Source of the DNA: Candidatus Methanoplasma termitum
GTDB lineage: Archaea > Thermoplasmatota > Thermoplasmata > Methanomassiliicoccales > Methanomethylophilaceae
Reading direction: 5' to 3'
Length of the DNA: 64,000 nt
Assembly: GCF_000800805.1 (NCBI RefSeq)
Contig: NZ_CP010070.1
Coordinates: 1 to 64,000 of the forward strand
The translations under genes and the position numbers were made by a program. Each line of letters starts with the position of its first letter. The stretch's first letter is position 1. Shown piece after piece: positions 17,288-25,246 of the stretch. The notes under the pieces are model-generated. The model did no database searches. It was not told the DNA's origin and saw only the letters and a list, made by a program, of their open reading frames with translations.

Positions 17288-17946
17288 ATGTAAGGCTGCT
17301 TGCATATACACAGGGTGCAGATATTATATGCGCCGCGGCGGGCAGGTCGTGTTATTCGGAGAAACCGTCCGCCGACCTTTTAGAAATGAAAGATCCGGAA
17401 AAAACACTTGCGAACATAGTGGGTCTGGGTCATCATTCCGTGGTGGAACATGCCGTGTTCACTTTCTCTGTCGACGGCGTGTCCAGAGCACTGACGCATC
17501 AATTGGTGAGGCACAGGATAGCATCGTTCTCGCAGCAGAGTCAGAGATATGTTCCTCTGAAAGAACCCACATATGTCATACCTGGAACGATCAAGGCCGA
17601 CCCCGACTCCCTCGCTCTGTATGAAGAGATGATGGAAAAGATATGGGACGCCTACAGAAGATTGGCAGAGACCATACCTGCGGAAGATGCGAGGTATCTG
17701 CTACCGAACGGATGCACCACAAATATCACGATAACAATGAATGCGAGAGAATTGCTTCACTTCTTTACAATGAGGTGTTGCGAGCGCGCTCAATGGGAGA
17801 TAAGAGAGATGGCAGAGAGGATGCTGGCACTATGCAAAGAGGTGTCACCGGTGATCTTCAAGGACGCCGGGCCGCCATGTGTGAGGGGCCCTTGCCCGGA
17901 AGGAAAACTGTCATGCGGTCATCCTCGGAGACCAAATAAAGCTTAA
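17284..17946 (+). CDS. thyX: Flavin-dependent thymidylate synthase ThyX
   Basis: ThyX converts dUMP to dTMP using methylenetetrahydrofolate and reduced FAD. The signature RHR-x7-S is present as RHRIASFSQQS (R76, H77, R78, S86), followed by QRY. The protein (220 aa) has normal length and the expected GLGHHSVVEHA helix. It overlaps the TraB-like gene by 4 bp and precedes rps17e by about 40 bp. A C-terminal extension with several cysteines (CVRGPCPEGKLSCGHP) may bind a metal; I have no family knowledge to interpret it. Confidence 0.95.
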   Translation: MNVRLLAYTQGADIICAAAGRSCYSEKPSADLLEMKDPEKTLANIVGLGHHSVVEHAVFTFSVDGVSRALTHQLVRHRIASFSQQSQRYVPLKEPTYVIPGTIKADPDSLALYEEMMEKIWDAYRRLAETIPAEDARYLLPNGCTTNITITMNARELLHFFTMRCCERAQWEIREMAERMLALCKEVSPVIFKDAGPPCVRGPCPEGKLSCGHPRRPNKA

Positions 17947-17987
17947 ATAGGGAATCTCCTTAATCGGATTCAGTAACGGTGAATAAA

Positions 17988-18179
17988 ATGGGAAGAATAA
18001 GGCCCACATACATCAAGAGAGTTGCCATCGAGCTTCTCAACAAATACCCTCAGGCGTTCAACAGGGATTTCGAGAACAACAAAGTGATGGTAAACAACCT
18101 CACAGACGTTTACTCCGTAACGATGAGGAACAGGATAGCCGGATACATAACCCGCTACTTGTCCCGTCCGGAAGTCTGA
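17988..18179 (+). CDS. rps17e: Small ribosomal subunit protein eS17 (S17e)
   Basis: This 63-aa protein is the archaeal/eukaryotic S17e of the 30S subunit, recognisable from MGRIRPTYIKR and RNRIAGYITRYL. Length is normal for archaea. An in-frame GTG nine bases upstream would add three residues, but GGTGA at 17978-17982 is well placed for the ATG at 17988, and family members start with MGxIR. A TATA-like GCTTAAATA lies at about 17941. Confidence 0.95.
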   Translation: MGRIRPTYIKRVAIELLNKYPQAFNRDFENNKVMVNNLTDVYSVTMRNRIAGYITRYLSRPEV

Positions 18180-18218
18180 AACCATTTAACTGAAGTCAGT
18201 TTTTCCGCAGAATGATAC

Positions 18219-18292
18219 GCCCGCATGGGGTAGCTAGGATATCCTGAGAGATTGCGGATCTTTTGACCCGGATTCGAATTCCGGTGCGGGCA
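18219..18292 (+). tRNA. tRNA-Arg (anticodon GCG)
   Basis: The acceptor stem GCCCGCA/TGCGGGC and T-arm CCGGA-TTCGAAT-TCCGG are perfect. The anticodon stem AGAGA/TCTTT encloses the loop TTGCGGA, giving anticodon GCG for CGC/CGU codons. The discriminator base is A and CCA is not encoded. An alternative register reading TGC (Ala) leaves a mismatch and lacks the G3-U70 pair of tRNA-Ala. Confidence 0.88.
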
Positions 18293-18296
18293 CCTA

Positions 18297-20219
18297 TCAT
18301 TCTTCTTTCCATACGCGCCGAACGATCTCAACATCGCCGGGCGGCAATATTCTGGAGATCTCTTCTTCGGGCACTTTGAAATCCCTTGCTATATCTCCTG
18401 CCTTTCTTCCGCTTTTTCCTCTTCCCGGGATCAGTACCATGTATCTTTCCGAATCTTTGAACAGTTCAACAGGCCCGCACATTACTTTTCGTGTGCCCTG
18501 ATACATTATCTCTCCGATGCCCAACTCTATCTTCAGATGGTGTTCGTAGTTCCTTTTTCCTCTGACTATGAACGCTCCCCTCGGAACGAATTCTCCTGGG
18601 TTAGGGGTCTTGCTCACCTGATCCGGATAAGCCCAGAACGCGGCGCCTTCCGTCAGCGCAGCCACCCATGCTTTGGACTGGGTCAATGCAAAGACGCAAG
18701 CCTCCCTCAATTCCTCGGGAGTAGCTCCCGTGCCTTCCTTCAATATCACCGACGGGGCGCCGTGCACTTCCGCATGCACGAACACATCCTTCTCTTTCAG
18801 ATGCTTCTTCACGACATTATCGTTGGAGTGCGCATCCCTTCCGGCGATGACCAGCTTCCCGGAAGAAGTGATGAACCATTTATACCTCTCGAACCAGAAC
18901 TGTTTGGTAGGCTGAACTTTGCCGGCGGCAAGCGCTTTTGCTTTATCAATCCCTTTCTGTTTCTTATCTAGCTCGGTCATGCTTTCTCTCAAAGCATCCT
19001 CCGCTCTCTTTGCCTTCTCATAGATATCCTTGCTTTTTTGATATATATCGGAAGCGTTGGCATCAATGTTCTTTGTGTAGTCCATGGTGACCTTCAGGCC
19101 GGCCACGCTAGCCGTGACGATGTTCTTTGATGGATCGATGTTCATCACATAAGGGATCTTCCTCGCCCCTTCCGCAAGCTTCTCCCAGGTAAGTTCCTTT
19201 GATTTTTTCCCAAGAACGTTGAGCAGGTCGTTCACTTTCTGATATTCGATGTAAATTGCGTCGGCCCTCTTCTTCAGATCCTCGGATTCCATCTTGTATT
19301 CATCCACTGTTTCGGTTTGTTTTTGGATCCTTTTCTTGAGCTTCTCCATCTCCGGGTCTACGTAAGCTTCCTCTTCGGCCACGATCATTTCCTTCAGAAG
19401 AGCGTCTATAGCCAGAGACATACTTTGGACCTTTTCCGGCTCAGTGTCTTCATATATCTTCAGGTTAATGGGGGCGACATCCACTATCTCCCCATCCTTT
19501 CTGAAAACGGTCGGTTCGCCGTTTTTGATGACCCGATCGACGATCTCTCTCAAGGAAGAATACATCTTTGCGAGGTCATCATCACCGACCTCCGGAGAAG
19601 GCTTGCTTTTGTCAATACCAGAACGCTTGCACAACTCTTCCGAGTATTGGCCTCCCAGGTTGACCACTGTCGCCAAGGTCCTTACGGTATCCGATTGCGA
19701 TGTTCTGAATACGCCCTTGAAATCATCTAAAGAAGAGATAACCGGATCGAACCTGCTTTTCGGCATGATATATTCCTCGCCGGGGCGGGTGGCACGGTCC
19801 CTGAACGTTTTATGGGTGAGGCAATTTACGATCTTTCCGTCCTGCACCAGCAGTACGTTACCACCGCCGAACATCTCGAAGATCAATCTGTACTCGCCGT
19901 CCGACTTGAATACTTCTGTGACGGTCACACGATCGAAACCCGCCTGGGTCGTCTTTCCGATCCTGGCGTTCGTAATGTATTTTCTGAGGAATGTAGCAAA
20001 GGAGGTCGGAGTTTCCGGTGTCTCGGGTCTGGTGGGAGAAAGATACAGCCACTTTTTGTCTCTGAAGAACAACTCTCTTTTCCCGTCCCCCTGTACGTTA
20101 AGGCGGAAAAGGACGTTCCCCGCACCCCAGTGGAATATCTTGTCAATGTGAGCACCTTCCAGCGATGCCATCTCCGAAACGATTGAACGGACATCGAAGG
20201 AACTCATCTCCTTCTTCAT
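18297..20219 (-). CDS. rqcH: RqcH/Rqc2 (NFACT family) ribosome quality-control factor
   Basis: This 640-aa NFACT protein binds 50S subunits with stalled peptidyl-tRNA and, in bacteria, directs alanine tailing. The order is NFACT-N (1-~200), a middle helix-hairpin and coiled-coil region (~290-460) and NFACT-R (~475-600). The DR dyad needed for tailing is present at residues 96-97 (QAGFDRVTV). NFACT-R shows the conserved DVFVHAEVHGAPSVI and a YPDQVSKTPNPGEF segment. Length is typical for archaeal members. The stop lies 5 bp from the 3' end of tRNA-Arg(GCG) on the other strand. Confidence 0.93.
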   Translation of the reverse strand: MKKEMSSFDVRSIVSEMASLEGAHIDKIFHWGAGNVLFRLNVQGDGKRELFFRDKKWLYLSPTRPETPETPTSFATFLRKYITNARIGKTTQAGFDRVTVTEVFKSDGEYRLIFEMFGGGNVLLVQDGKIVNCLTHKTFRDRATRPGEEYIMPKSRFDPVISSLDDFKGVFRTSQSDTVRTLATVVNLGGQYSEELCKRSGIDKSKPSPEVGDDDLAKMYSSLREIVDRVIKNGEPTVFRKDGEIVDVAPINLKIYEDTEPEKVQSMSLAIDALLKEMIVAEEEAYVDPEMEKLKKRIQKQTETVDEYKMESEDLKKRADAIYIEYQKVNDLLNVLGKKSKELTWEKLAEGARKIPYVMNIDPSKNIVTASVAGLKVTMDYTKNIDANASDIYQKSKDIYEKAKRAEDALRESMTELDKKQKGIDKAKALAAGKVQPTKQFWFERYKWFITSSGKLVIAGRDAHSNDNVVKKHLKEKDVFVHAEVHGAPSVILKEGTGATPEELREACVFALTQSKAWVAALTEGAAFWAYPDQVSKTPNPGEFVPRGAFIVRGKRNYEHHLKIELGIGEIMYQGTRKVMCGPVELFKDSERYMVLIPGRGKSGRKAGDIARDFKVPEEEISRILPPGDVEIVRRVWKEE

Positions 20220-20302
20220 GCGGTGTGTTATGCCGGTTATAAAGATAAAGTTTCAGATGAAAACTCTGAAAACATTACCTCCTCTTGTTCAAACCCAGAA
20301 AG

Positions 20303-20310
20303 TTTTATAT
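20303..20310 (+). promoter_or_regulatory. TATA box of tRNA-Thr
   Basis: TTTTATATC begins about 35 bp before the mature tRNA and is preceded by a purine-rich BRE-like AGAAAG. Confidence 0.5.
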
Positions 20311-20337
20311 CAATGCCGCACTTGACTAACCCTACAG

Positions 20338-20409
20338 GCCGCTGTGGCTAAGGGGTATAGCGACGCCTTGGTAAGGCGTAGGTCGTGGGTTCGATTCCCA
20401 TCAGCGGCT
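20338..20409 (+). tRNA. tRNA-Thr (anticodon GGT)
   Basis: Acceptor stem GCCGCTG/CAGCGGC, D-stem GCTA/TAGC, anticodon stem ACGCC/GGCGT with loop TTGGTAA (anticodon GGT), and T-arm GTGGG-TTCGATT-CCCAT. The discriminator is T, as expected for archaeal tRNA-Thr. CCA is not encoded. Confidence 0.95.
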
Positions 20410-20437
20410 CCATACTTTCTCAAAACGGAGTTCTTGA

Positions 20438-21625
20438 TCAGTTCATTCTGTAGAACACGAAGCCCGACCATATCTTGGGGAAGAAGAATGTTGTCTTCTT
20501 TGGCATCCTTACTCCTTTCATTGAAAGATCCCAGATGGTCTTTAGGCTGGGGTCGTTAAGAACAACGGCAAGATCGAATTTCTTTTCGTCCATCATCTTC
20601 TTGACCTTATGGAACTCCGCCTCGTAATCGACGGTCGATCTTCCTTCGTCGTAGCCGTAGATCTTCTTCAGGATCATCTCCTGCACAACGTACGTATCGA
20701 GTTTCCAGATCTCTTTTTCTTCGTTCTCGTATGTTGCCAGAAAACGTTTTCCGTCCTTGAACATGAGCCCCATCATCCAGCCGTTCATCCCGGACACCAT
20801 CTGATCCTCCGGGACCTCTTTGACCCTCATCGTCTTTTTTATTGCCTTCTCGGCCTCCTGAATGGTCACATTCGAAGAATTGACAAGCCTGTGCGTCGGC
20901 CAGACCACCAACCCTTTATCGTCTGCTGCGACCAGCGTCGCAAGGACATAACTCTTCTTTTCATTGCCGGGGTTCTCGAGCGAGTAGTTGAGTGCGGTCT
21001 CATACCTGTGGTGGCCGTCCGCGATCAGCATCTTCTGATCCTTCAACTCAGAGGTGATGCGCTTTTGGATGTTGACATCGTCTATTATGTGGAAACGGTG
21101 TTCTACGCCCATTTCGTCCATGTATCTGTAGATCAGCCTCGCGGAATCGTATGCCTTCCTGTCCAGTTCCGGGCTCAATCCTTCGAATATCCCGAATATG
21201 GATTCTAAATGAGCTTCCATGTCCCGAAGAAGGTTGAGACGGTCCTCCTTTATCTTTGAGAATGTCTCCTCATGAGGTATTACATTGCCATCCTCATAAC
21301 TCTCGGTCTTGAGGATGCCCATGAACCCTCTCCTTGTTTTCTTTATGCCATGGTCATCGAATATCTGCTCATAGAGATAGAACGACGGGGGGTCCTGCCT
21401 CAGGCTTCCGTCGGACGCCATCCTGTCAAGCTCTTTCCTGGAACTCCTGTATCTTCGATCCAGGTCTGGATCGAGAGTAAGATGGGTGACGTTGTTCCTG
21501 TTCTCATGAAGGATCCTGAGATATTCCTTACCGATCACGTCATACGGCGGAGAAATGCGGTCCTCGATACTCTCGCCGTTTTTCAGAACCGGCCTGTACC
21601 CCGGGAAAGGAAGAAAGGTAACCAT
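20438..21625 (-). CDS. DUF1015-family protein
   Basis: This 395-aa protein belongs to the widespread DUF1015 family. It shows the usual N-terminal PFPGYRPV...ISPPYDVI, the middle stretch IPHEETFSKIKEDRLNLL, and the hallmark LIADGHHRYETAL. The biochemical role is not established to my knowledge; some bacterial relatives sit next to serine biosynthesis genes. It is convergent with tRNA-Thr, with 28 bp between them, and lies 73 bp downstream of hypE, so the two may be co-transcribed. The sequence gives no further clue to substrate. Confidence 0.85.
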   Translation of the reverse strand: MVTFLPFPGYRPVLKNGESIEDRISPPYDVIGKEYLRILHENRNNVTHLTLDPDLDRRYRSSRKELDRMASDGSLRQDPPSFYLYEQIFDDHGIKKTRRGFMGILKTESYEDGNVIPHEETFSKIKEDRLNLLRDMEAHLESIFGIFEGLSPELDRKAYDSARLIYRYMDEMGVEHRFHIIDDVNIQKRITSELKDQKMLIADGHHRYETALNYSLENPGNEKKSYVLATLVAADDKGLVVWPTHRLVNSSNVTIQEAEKAIKKTMRVKEVPEDQMVSGMNGWMMGLMFKDGKRFLATYENEEKEIWKLDTYVVQEMILKKIYGYDEGRSTVDYEAEFHKVKKMMDEKKFDLAVVLNDPSLKTIWDLSMKGVRMPKKTTFFFPKIWSGFVFYRMN

Positions 21626-21698
21626 TTTTTTGCCTGGACCGACGTTATACTTTGTGCCTTATATCCCTTTCTATCGATATCAGGAGAATCCTGATACA

Positions 21699-22745
21699 TC
21701 AGCATATTCTGGGTACGGGGTCACCCGACGGAGGCTCCAATATCCTCTTCCCGCCAACTTCCGTTCTCATTATGACCCTTTCTTTTCCTTCTTTGACGGT
21801 GCCTATAATCGCCGCATTCCTGCCTTCCGGAGTTCTTTTTATGGCTTTCAGTACATGATCGGCCATGCTTGGGACGCAGCCGATTATGACCTTCCCCTCA
21901 TTCCCTATGCTGAGAGGGTCTATACCCAGAAGGTCGCATGCGCTTATCACCCCGGCTCTCAGAGGTATAGAGGCCTGCTCTATTTCTATCTCAACGTGAG
22001 ACTTCGAGCACCATTCGTTCAGGGTGTTGGCAAGACCTCCTCTGGTAGGATCTTTCATGGTAACGATCCCGCCGGCCTTCAGTCCCTCGGCGATCATCTT
22101 GTTCAGCGGGGTGACATCGCTTTGAATCTCGCTCTCGAAACCGTATCCTTCTCTGAAAGAGAGCAGGGCCACGCCGTGGTCTCCGAGCGTACCGGATGCG
22201 ATTATCACATCTCCCGGAGCAAGATTCGAGTCGGTACACCATCTGTCCTTCACTTTCCTGTACCGGGAGGCGACCTTCAGGTCATCATCCAAAAGCTTGG
22301 ATCTTTTCCCGATCGCAGATGTGGATATCACCATCTTGTCCAACGCACCGGATTCCATGACCTTTGTATCGCCGGTTACGATGGGAACGCCGCATTCTCT
22401 CGATGTACGGCCCATGCTTTCCATTATCTTGTCCACGATCTCAATATCCAGTCCCTCTTCCAGAATGACGGAACAAGCTATTGCTATAGGCGTGGCGCCC
22501 ATTACGGAGATGTCGTTCACCGTTCCCGCAACGGATATCTTACCTATGTCGCCGCCGGGGAATATCAACGGATTGACCGTGTGCCCGTCGATCGTGAACA
22601 CGATATCCTCAATAACGGCTGAATCATCCATGGCCTCCAACGGAACATCGGCTCCCGCCTTGGGAAAATGAGATACGATGTGCTTAGCTAGGAACTCCTG
22701 CATGATCTCCCCGCCCGCACCGTGGTTCATGATTATCTTGGACAT
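21699..22745 (-). CDS. hypE: Hydrogenase maturation factor HypE
   Basis: HypE dehydrates the thiocarboxamide on its own C-terminal cysteine to the cyanide ligand of [NiFe] hydrogenases. The protein (348 aa) ends in PRIC, the conserved cysteine tail. The N-terminus MNHGAGGEIMQEF and the PurM/AIR-synthase-like core are typical, with DDSAVI, FPGGDIGKISVAGTVND, SGTLGDHG and DPTRGGLA visible. No other hyp gene lies nearby. The presence of the gene implies that the organism makes a [NiFe] hydrogenase, as hydrogen-dependent methanogens do. Confidence 0.95.
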   Translation of the reverse strand: MSKIIMNHGAGGEIMQEFLAKHIVSHFPKAGADVPLEAMDDSAVIEDIVFTIDGHTVNPLIFPGGDIGKISVAGTVNDISVMGATPIAIACSVILEEGLDIEIVDKIMESMGRTSRECGVPIVTGDTKVMESGALDKMVISTSAIGKRSKLLDDDLKVASRYRKVKDRWCTDSNLAPGDVIIASGTLGDHGVALLSFREGYGFESEIQSDVTPLNKMIAEGLKAGGIVTMKDPTRGGLANTLNEWCSKSHVEIEIEQASIPLRAGVISACDLLGIDPLSIGNEGKVIIGCVPSMADHVLKAIKRTPEGRNAAIIGTVKEGKERVIMRTEVGGKRILEPPSGDPVPRIC

Positions 22746-22824
22746 TATGTTGTGAATAGAGGAACCAATATAGGTTTTTATCTTTAATCAGGACTAAATA
22801 ATCAATACGCATACTATTAAAAAC

Positions 22825-22897
22825 GGGCCCGTGGGGTAGTGGATCATCCTTTTAGCCTTCGGAGCTGAAGACCCGTGTTCGAATCACGGCGGGCTCA
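22825..22897 (+). tRNA. tRNA-Arg (anticodon TCG)
   Basis: Acceptor stem GGGCCCG/CGGGCTC, anticodon stem TTAGC/GCTGA with loop CTTCGGA (anticodon TCG), and T-arm CCGTG-TTCGAAT-CACGG. The discriminator is A. Reading the loop one base earlier would suggest Glu (TTC), but that register breaks the stem and puts C at position 33. A degenerate copy lies 230 bp downstream. Confidence 0.87.
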
Positions 22898-23127
22898 CTC
22901 AATTTTACTCTGAAAAGTGCGACGGATCTTATAAAGATAATACAGAGTACATTCCTCTGTAGTGCGTTCTCACTCTGATTATGTGGACCACACCTTTGTA
23001 CTCTGGGTCATCGCTGCCCCTTACATCATACACTCACTCAATGAAGGTCCCGGCATAATACAATTCCCAGTTTTTTCTAATAACTATTCTCAGTTTTTCG
23101 ATTCTTTGACAATGGAACAGCCGCCCC
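22898..23127 (+). other. Spacer between tRNA-Arg(TCG) and its decayed copy
   Basis: I see no credible gene in this stretch. AATTTTACTCTGAAAAGT just after the tRNA resembles AATTTTACAGTGAAAAAT after the decayed copy, so the duplicated unit included 3' flanking sequence. Confidence 0.5.
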
Positions 23128-23199
23128 TGGATCCCTTGGTAGCGGATCAAACTTTAGCATTCGGAGCCGAAGACACGTATTCGAATTACGGTGGGCTTA
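23128..23199 (+). pseudogene. Degenerate copy of tRNA-Arg(TCG)
   Basis: This region follows tRNA-Arg(TCG) base by base from the D-loop (AGCGGATC versus AGTGGATC) through the anticodon arm (TTCGGAGC kept, stem altered) to the acceptor (GGGCTTA versus GGGCTCA). The 5' acceptor strand no longer pairs and the T-stem is CGTAT/TTACG, so it cannot fold well. It looks like an old duplicated or attachment-site tRNA copy. The Fic gene starts 36 bp further on. Confidence 0.7.
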
Positions 23200-23235
23200 C
23201 CAGACAACTTTCAAAATTTTACAGTGAAAAATAAC

Positions 23236-24327
23236 ATGAATAATACAGTGACAAATACAGTGACAATTCAGGGTACACCGGGATCCCCCCCCCCCACATC
23301 AACGCAACAGCACCGAGACATATTATTAAAATATGGTTTTGATGTATGTAGGAATGTGATTCACGATCCTAGGTTCGATTCTATAAATGAAATATCTTCG
23401 CTGGTATCCGAGATATCTTTGTTAATAGATCAGATCTCGGATGAAGATGTTCCACCAATCGACTTGAAATTGAGGCGCGCCAACACGATCAGATCCATAC
23501 AATCCTCATTAGCAATAGAAGGCAACACTCTCAGTTTGGAAAAGGTGACAGATATTGTCGAAGGAAAAAGGGTCCTTGGCAATCCGCGAGAGATACAAGA
23601 GGTAAAAGGGGCTTTGAAAGCCTATGACAATATGGATAGTTACGACCCATATTCCATAAAGGACCTGCTTGCAGCTCACAAAGAAATGATGTATCTGTTA
23701 GTGGATGAAGAGGGTAAATTCAGAAAATGCGGCGTTGGCGTTTTCAAGGGAAATGTTCCCGTGCATATCGCACCGGAACATAAGGAGGTCCCGACACTAA
23801 TGAATGAACTGATAGAATGGGTGAGAACAACAGATTATCACCCACTGATAAAAAGTTGCATCTTTCATTATAGATTTGAATACATACATCCATTTGTTGA
23901 CGGTAATGGGAGAATGGGAAGGTTCTGGCAATCTCTGATCCTTTCAAAATGGAAACATGTTTTTGCTTACCTTCCTGTGGAAACATGGGTAAAAAAAGAA
24001 CAACAAAATTACTATTCTGCTCTCCAGAACTCCAGTCCCGACAATGTTACTCCGTTTGTTGTTTTTATGCTCCGAATGATCAGAAATTCAGTCAGAGAAT
24101 TTGTTGAGCATAATCATTCTCTTACTGCCGAGTCATTATCAAAAAAAGAGAAAGAGATATTTGGGATCATTTCGGATAATCCAAAGAACACGGCGGGTGA
24201 AATCGCCGAACTGGTAGGCCTTAGCGAGAGAATGGTTAGAAGCCATATCTCTGCATTGGTCAGAAAGGAATATATCCGGAGAGTTGGCAGCGACAAGGCC
24301 GGGCAATGGGAAATATTGCGCAAGTAA
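23236..24327 (+). CDS. Fic-family protein with winged-helix C-terminus
   Basis: Fic proteins usually transfer AMP from ATP to hydroxyl side chains of target proteins. The catalytic motif is intact (HPFVDGNGRMGR, about residues 212-223). An inhibitory-helix motif of the (S/T)xxxE(G/N) type lies N-terminal to the Fic core (SSLAIEGN), which marks it as class II. The last ~65 residues (KKEKEIFGIISDN...GLSERMVRSHISALVRKEYI) form a winged helix, so it may bind DNA. I chose the ATG at 23236 (363 aa); an upstream in-frame GTG lies inside the decayed tRNA. A run of eleven C near codon 19 could switch the frame by slippage. The gene is AT-rich and isolated, which suggests acquisition. The target is unknown. 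Confidence 0.9.
   Translation: MNNTVTNTVTIQGTPGSPPPTSTQQHRDILLKYGFDVCRNVIHDPRFDSINEISSLVSEISLLIDQISDEDVPPIDLKLRRANTIRSIQSSLAIEGNTLSLEKVTDIVEGKRVLGNPREIQEVKGALKAYDNMDSYDPYSIKDLLAAHKEMMYLLVDEEGKFRKCGVGVFKGNVPVHIAPEHKEVPTLMNELIEWVRTTDYHPLIKSCIFHYRFEYIHPFVDGNGRMGRFWQSLILSKWKHVFAYLPVETWVKKEQQNYYSALQNSSPDNVTPFVVFMLRMIRNSVREFVEHNHSLTAESLSKKEKEIFGIISDNPKNTAGEIAELVGLSERMVRSHISALVRKEYIRRVGSDKAGQWEILRK
23285..23295 (+). repeat. C11 homopolymer inside the fic coding sequence
   Basis: Eleven consecutive C encode Ser-Pro-Pro-Pro near the N-terminus. Gain or loss of one C would truncate the protein. It could be a contingency tract or a sequencing-length artefact. Confidence 0.85.
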
Positions 24328-24328
24328 T

Positions 24329-24364
24329 TTCATTGTAAACTTCATTGTAAACTTCATGGTAAAT
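24329..24364 (+). repeat. Three tandem 12-bp repeats after fic
   Basis: TTCATTGTAAAC occurs twice, followed by TTCATGGTAAAT, directly after the fic stop codon. Function unknown; it lies between the fic and apt 3' ends. Confidence 0.8.
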
Positions 24365-24408
24365 CTTTATTGAAACGATCTGATGCTGAAAGAAAACACA
24401 CTTTGAAA

Positions 24409-24933
24409 TTAATTCCCCTCATAAATTATCAGGGATTCCACATCATATCCTTTGAGCGCCTTTCTTCCTTCTAGGCCCGCAAGTTCCATCACGAAGCATA
24501 TTTTGACGACCTTTCCGCCCAGCCTCTCGACCATTTTGATCACGGCGCCCGTAGTGCCGCCCGTAGCGATCAGGTCATCGATTATCACTATTTTCTGCCC
24601 TTTCTTAATGCTGTCCGCATGCATTTCAAGCGTGGCACTCCCGTACTCAAGATCGTAGCTTTCCGAGATCGTCTCTCTCGGAAGCTTCCCTTTTTTCCTT
24701 GCGAGAATAAACCCTTTTCCCATTGCATAAGCGACAGGTGCACCGAACACGAAACCTCTTGATTCCGAACCGACGACAAGATCGAAATCCACGCCTTTGA
24801 GCAAAGCCTTCAGACCGTCCACGGCCAATTTGAAACCCCTCGGATCCTCTATGACGGAAGTGATATCTCTGAACATTATGCCCTCTTTCGGAAAGTCGGG
24901 TATGGTCTTGACGTAATCTTTCAGCTCTTTCAT
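24409..24933 (-). CDS. apt: Adenine phosphoribosyltransferase
   Basis: Apt salvages adenine to AMP using PRPP. The protein (174 aa) has the family N-terminus IPDFPKEGIMFRDIT and the PRPP-binding motif IVIIDDLIATGGTT (about residues 114-127). The loop VGSESRGFVFGAPVAY, which contacts adenine and PRPP, is also present. Length is normal. It converges on fic across an ~80-bp AT-rich gap and is divergent from the copper genes. Archaeal Apt-like proteins can prefer other purines, so strict adenine specificity is inferred. Confidence 0.93.
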   Translation of the reverse strand: MKELKDYVKTIPDFPKEGIMFRDITSVIEDPRGFKLAVDGLKALLKGVDFDLVVGSESRGFVFGAPVAYAMGKGFILARKKGKLPRETISESYDLEYGSATLEMHADSIKKGQKIVIIDDLIATGGTTGAVIKMVERLGGKVVKICFVMELAGLEGRKALKGYDVESLIIYEGN

Positions 24934-25027
24934 GCGATCTTATTGCTTATGCAGTTACCAGTTTAAATTATATTCATTTTCGAAGTAAAAGGCAAACGAT
25001 GTTATATCCCCAAGAGAATCATTAATT

Positions 25028-25246
25028 ATGGCAAAGACCGTTTTAAAAATAGAGGGAATGTCGTGCGGGATGTGTTCAAACAAGGTCGATCAATTCCTTA
25101 AGAAAGTGAACAAAGTAACGGCAGTGACGGTCGATCTTAAAAAGGGGACCGCCGAGGTAATCCATGACGGGGCGAAGGACGAGGATCTGATCCGAGCGGT
25201 AGTGGATGCCGGTTATAAGGCGAAAGTGAAGAAAGGACTCTTTTAA
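25028..25246 (+). CDS. copZ: Copper chaperone with HMA domain (CopZ-like)
   Basis: This 72-aa protein is a single heavy-metal-associated domain with the metal-binding GMSCGMCSNKV motif (Cys15 and Cys18). Such chaperones carry Cu(I) to P-type ATPases. Its TAA overlaps the ATG of copA (TAATG), so the two are coupled and the pairing supports copper as the metal. It starts at an ATG 94 bp from the apt start on the other strand. I see no repressor gene next to it. Confidence 0.9.
   Translation: MAKTVLKIEGMSCGMCSNKVDQFLKKVNKVTAVTVDLKKGTAEVIHDGAKDEDLIRAVVDAGYKAKVKKGLF

Noticed and set aside
18219-18292. Reading this tRNA as tRNA-Ala (anticodon TGC)
   Set aside because: The stem would have a mismatch and the acceptor lacks the G3-U70 pair that defines tRNA-Ala.
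19444-20151. 235-codon frame opposite rqcH
   Set aside because: RqcH on the minus strand has clear NFACT domains and a full-length match; the opposite frame has no recognisable feature.
21555-22622. 355-codon plus-strand frame over hypE
   Set aside because: HypE is certain from its motifs and C-terminal Cys; this frame begins inside the 5' part of the DUF1015 gene and is a shadow.
22825-22897. Reading this tRNA as tRNA-Glu (anticodon TTC)
   Set aside because: That register breaks two pairs of the anticodon stem and puts C at position 33; the Arg(TCG) register pairs fully.
22962-23234. 90-codon frame between tRNA-Arg(TCG) and fic
   Set aside because: It runs through the decayed tRNA copy and has no ribosome-binding site or protein-like composition.
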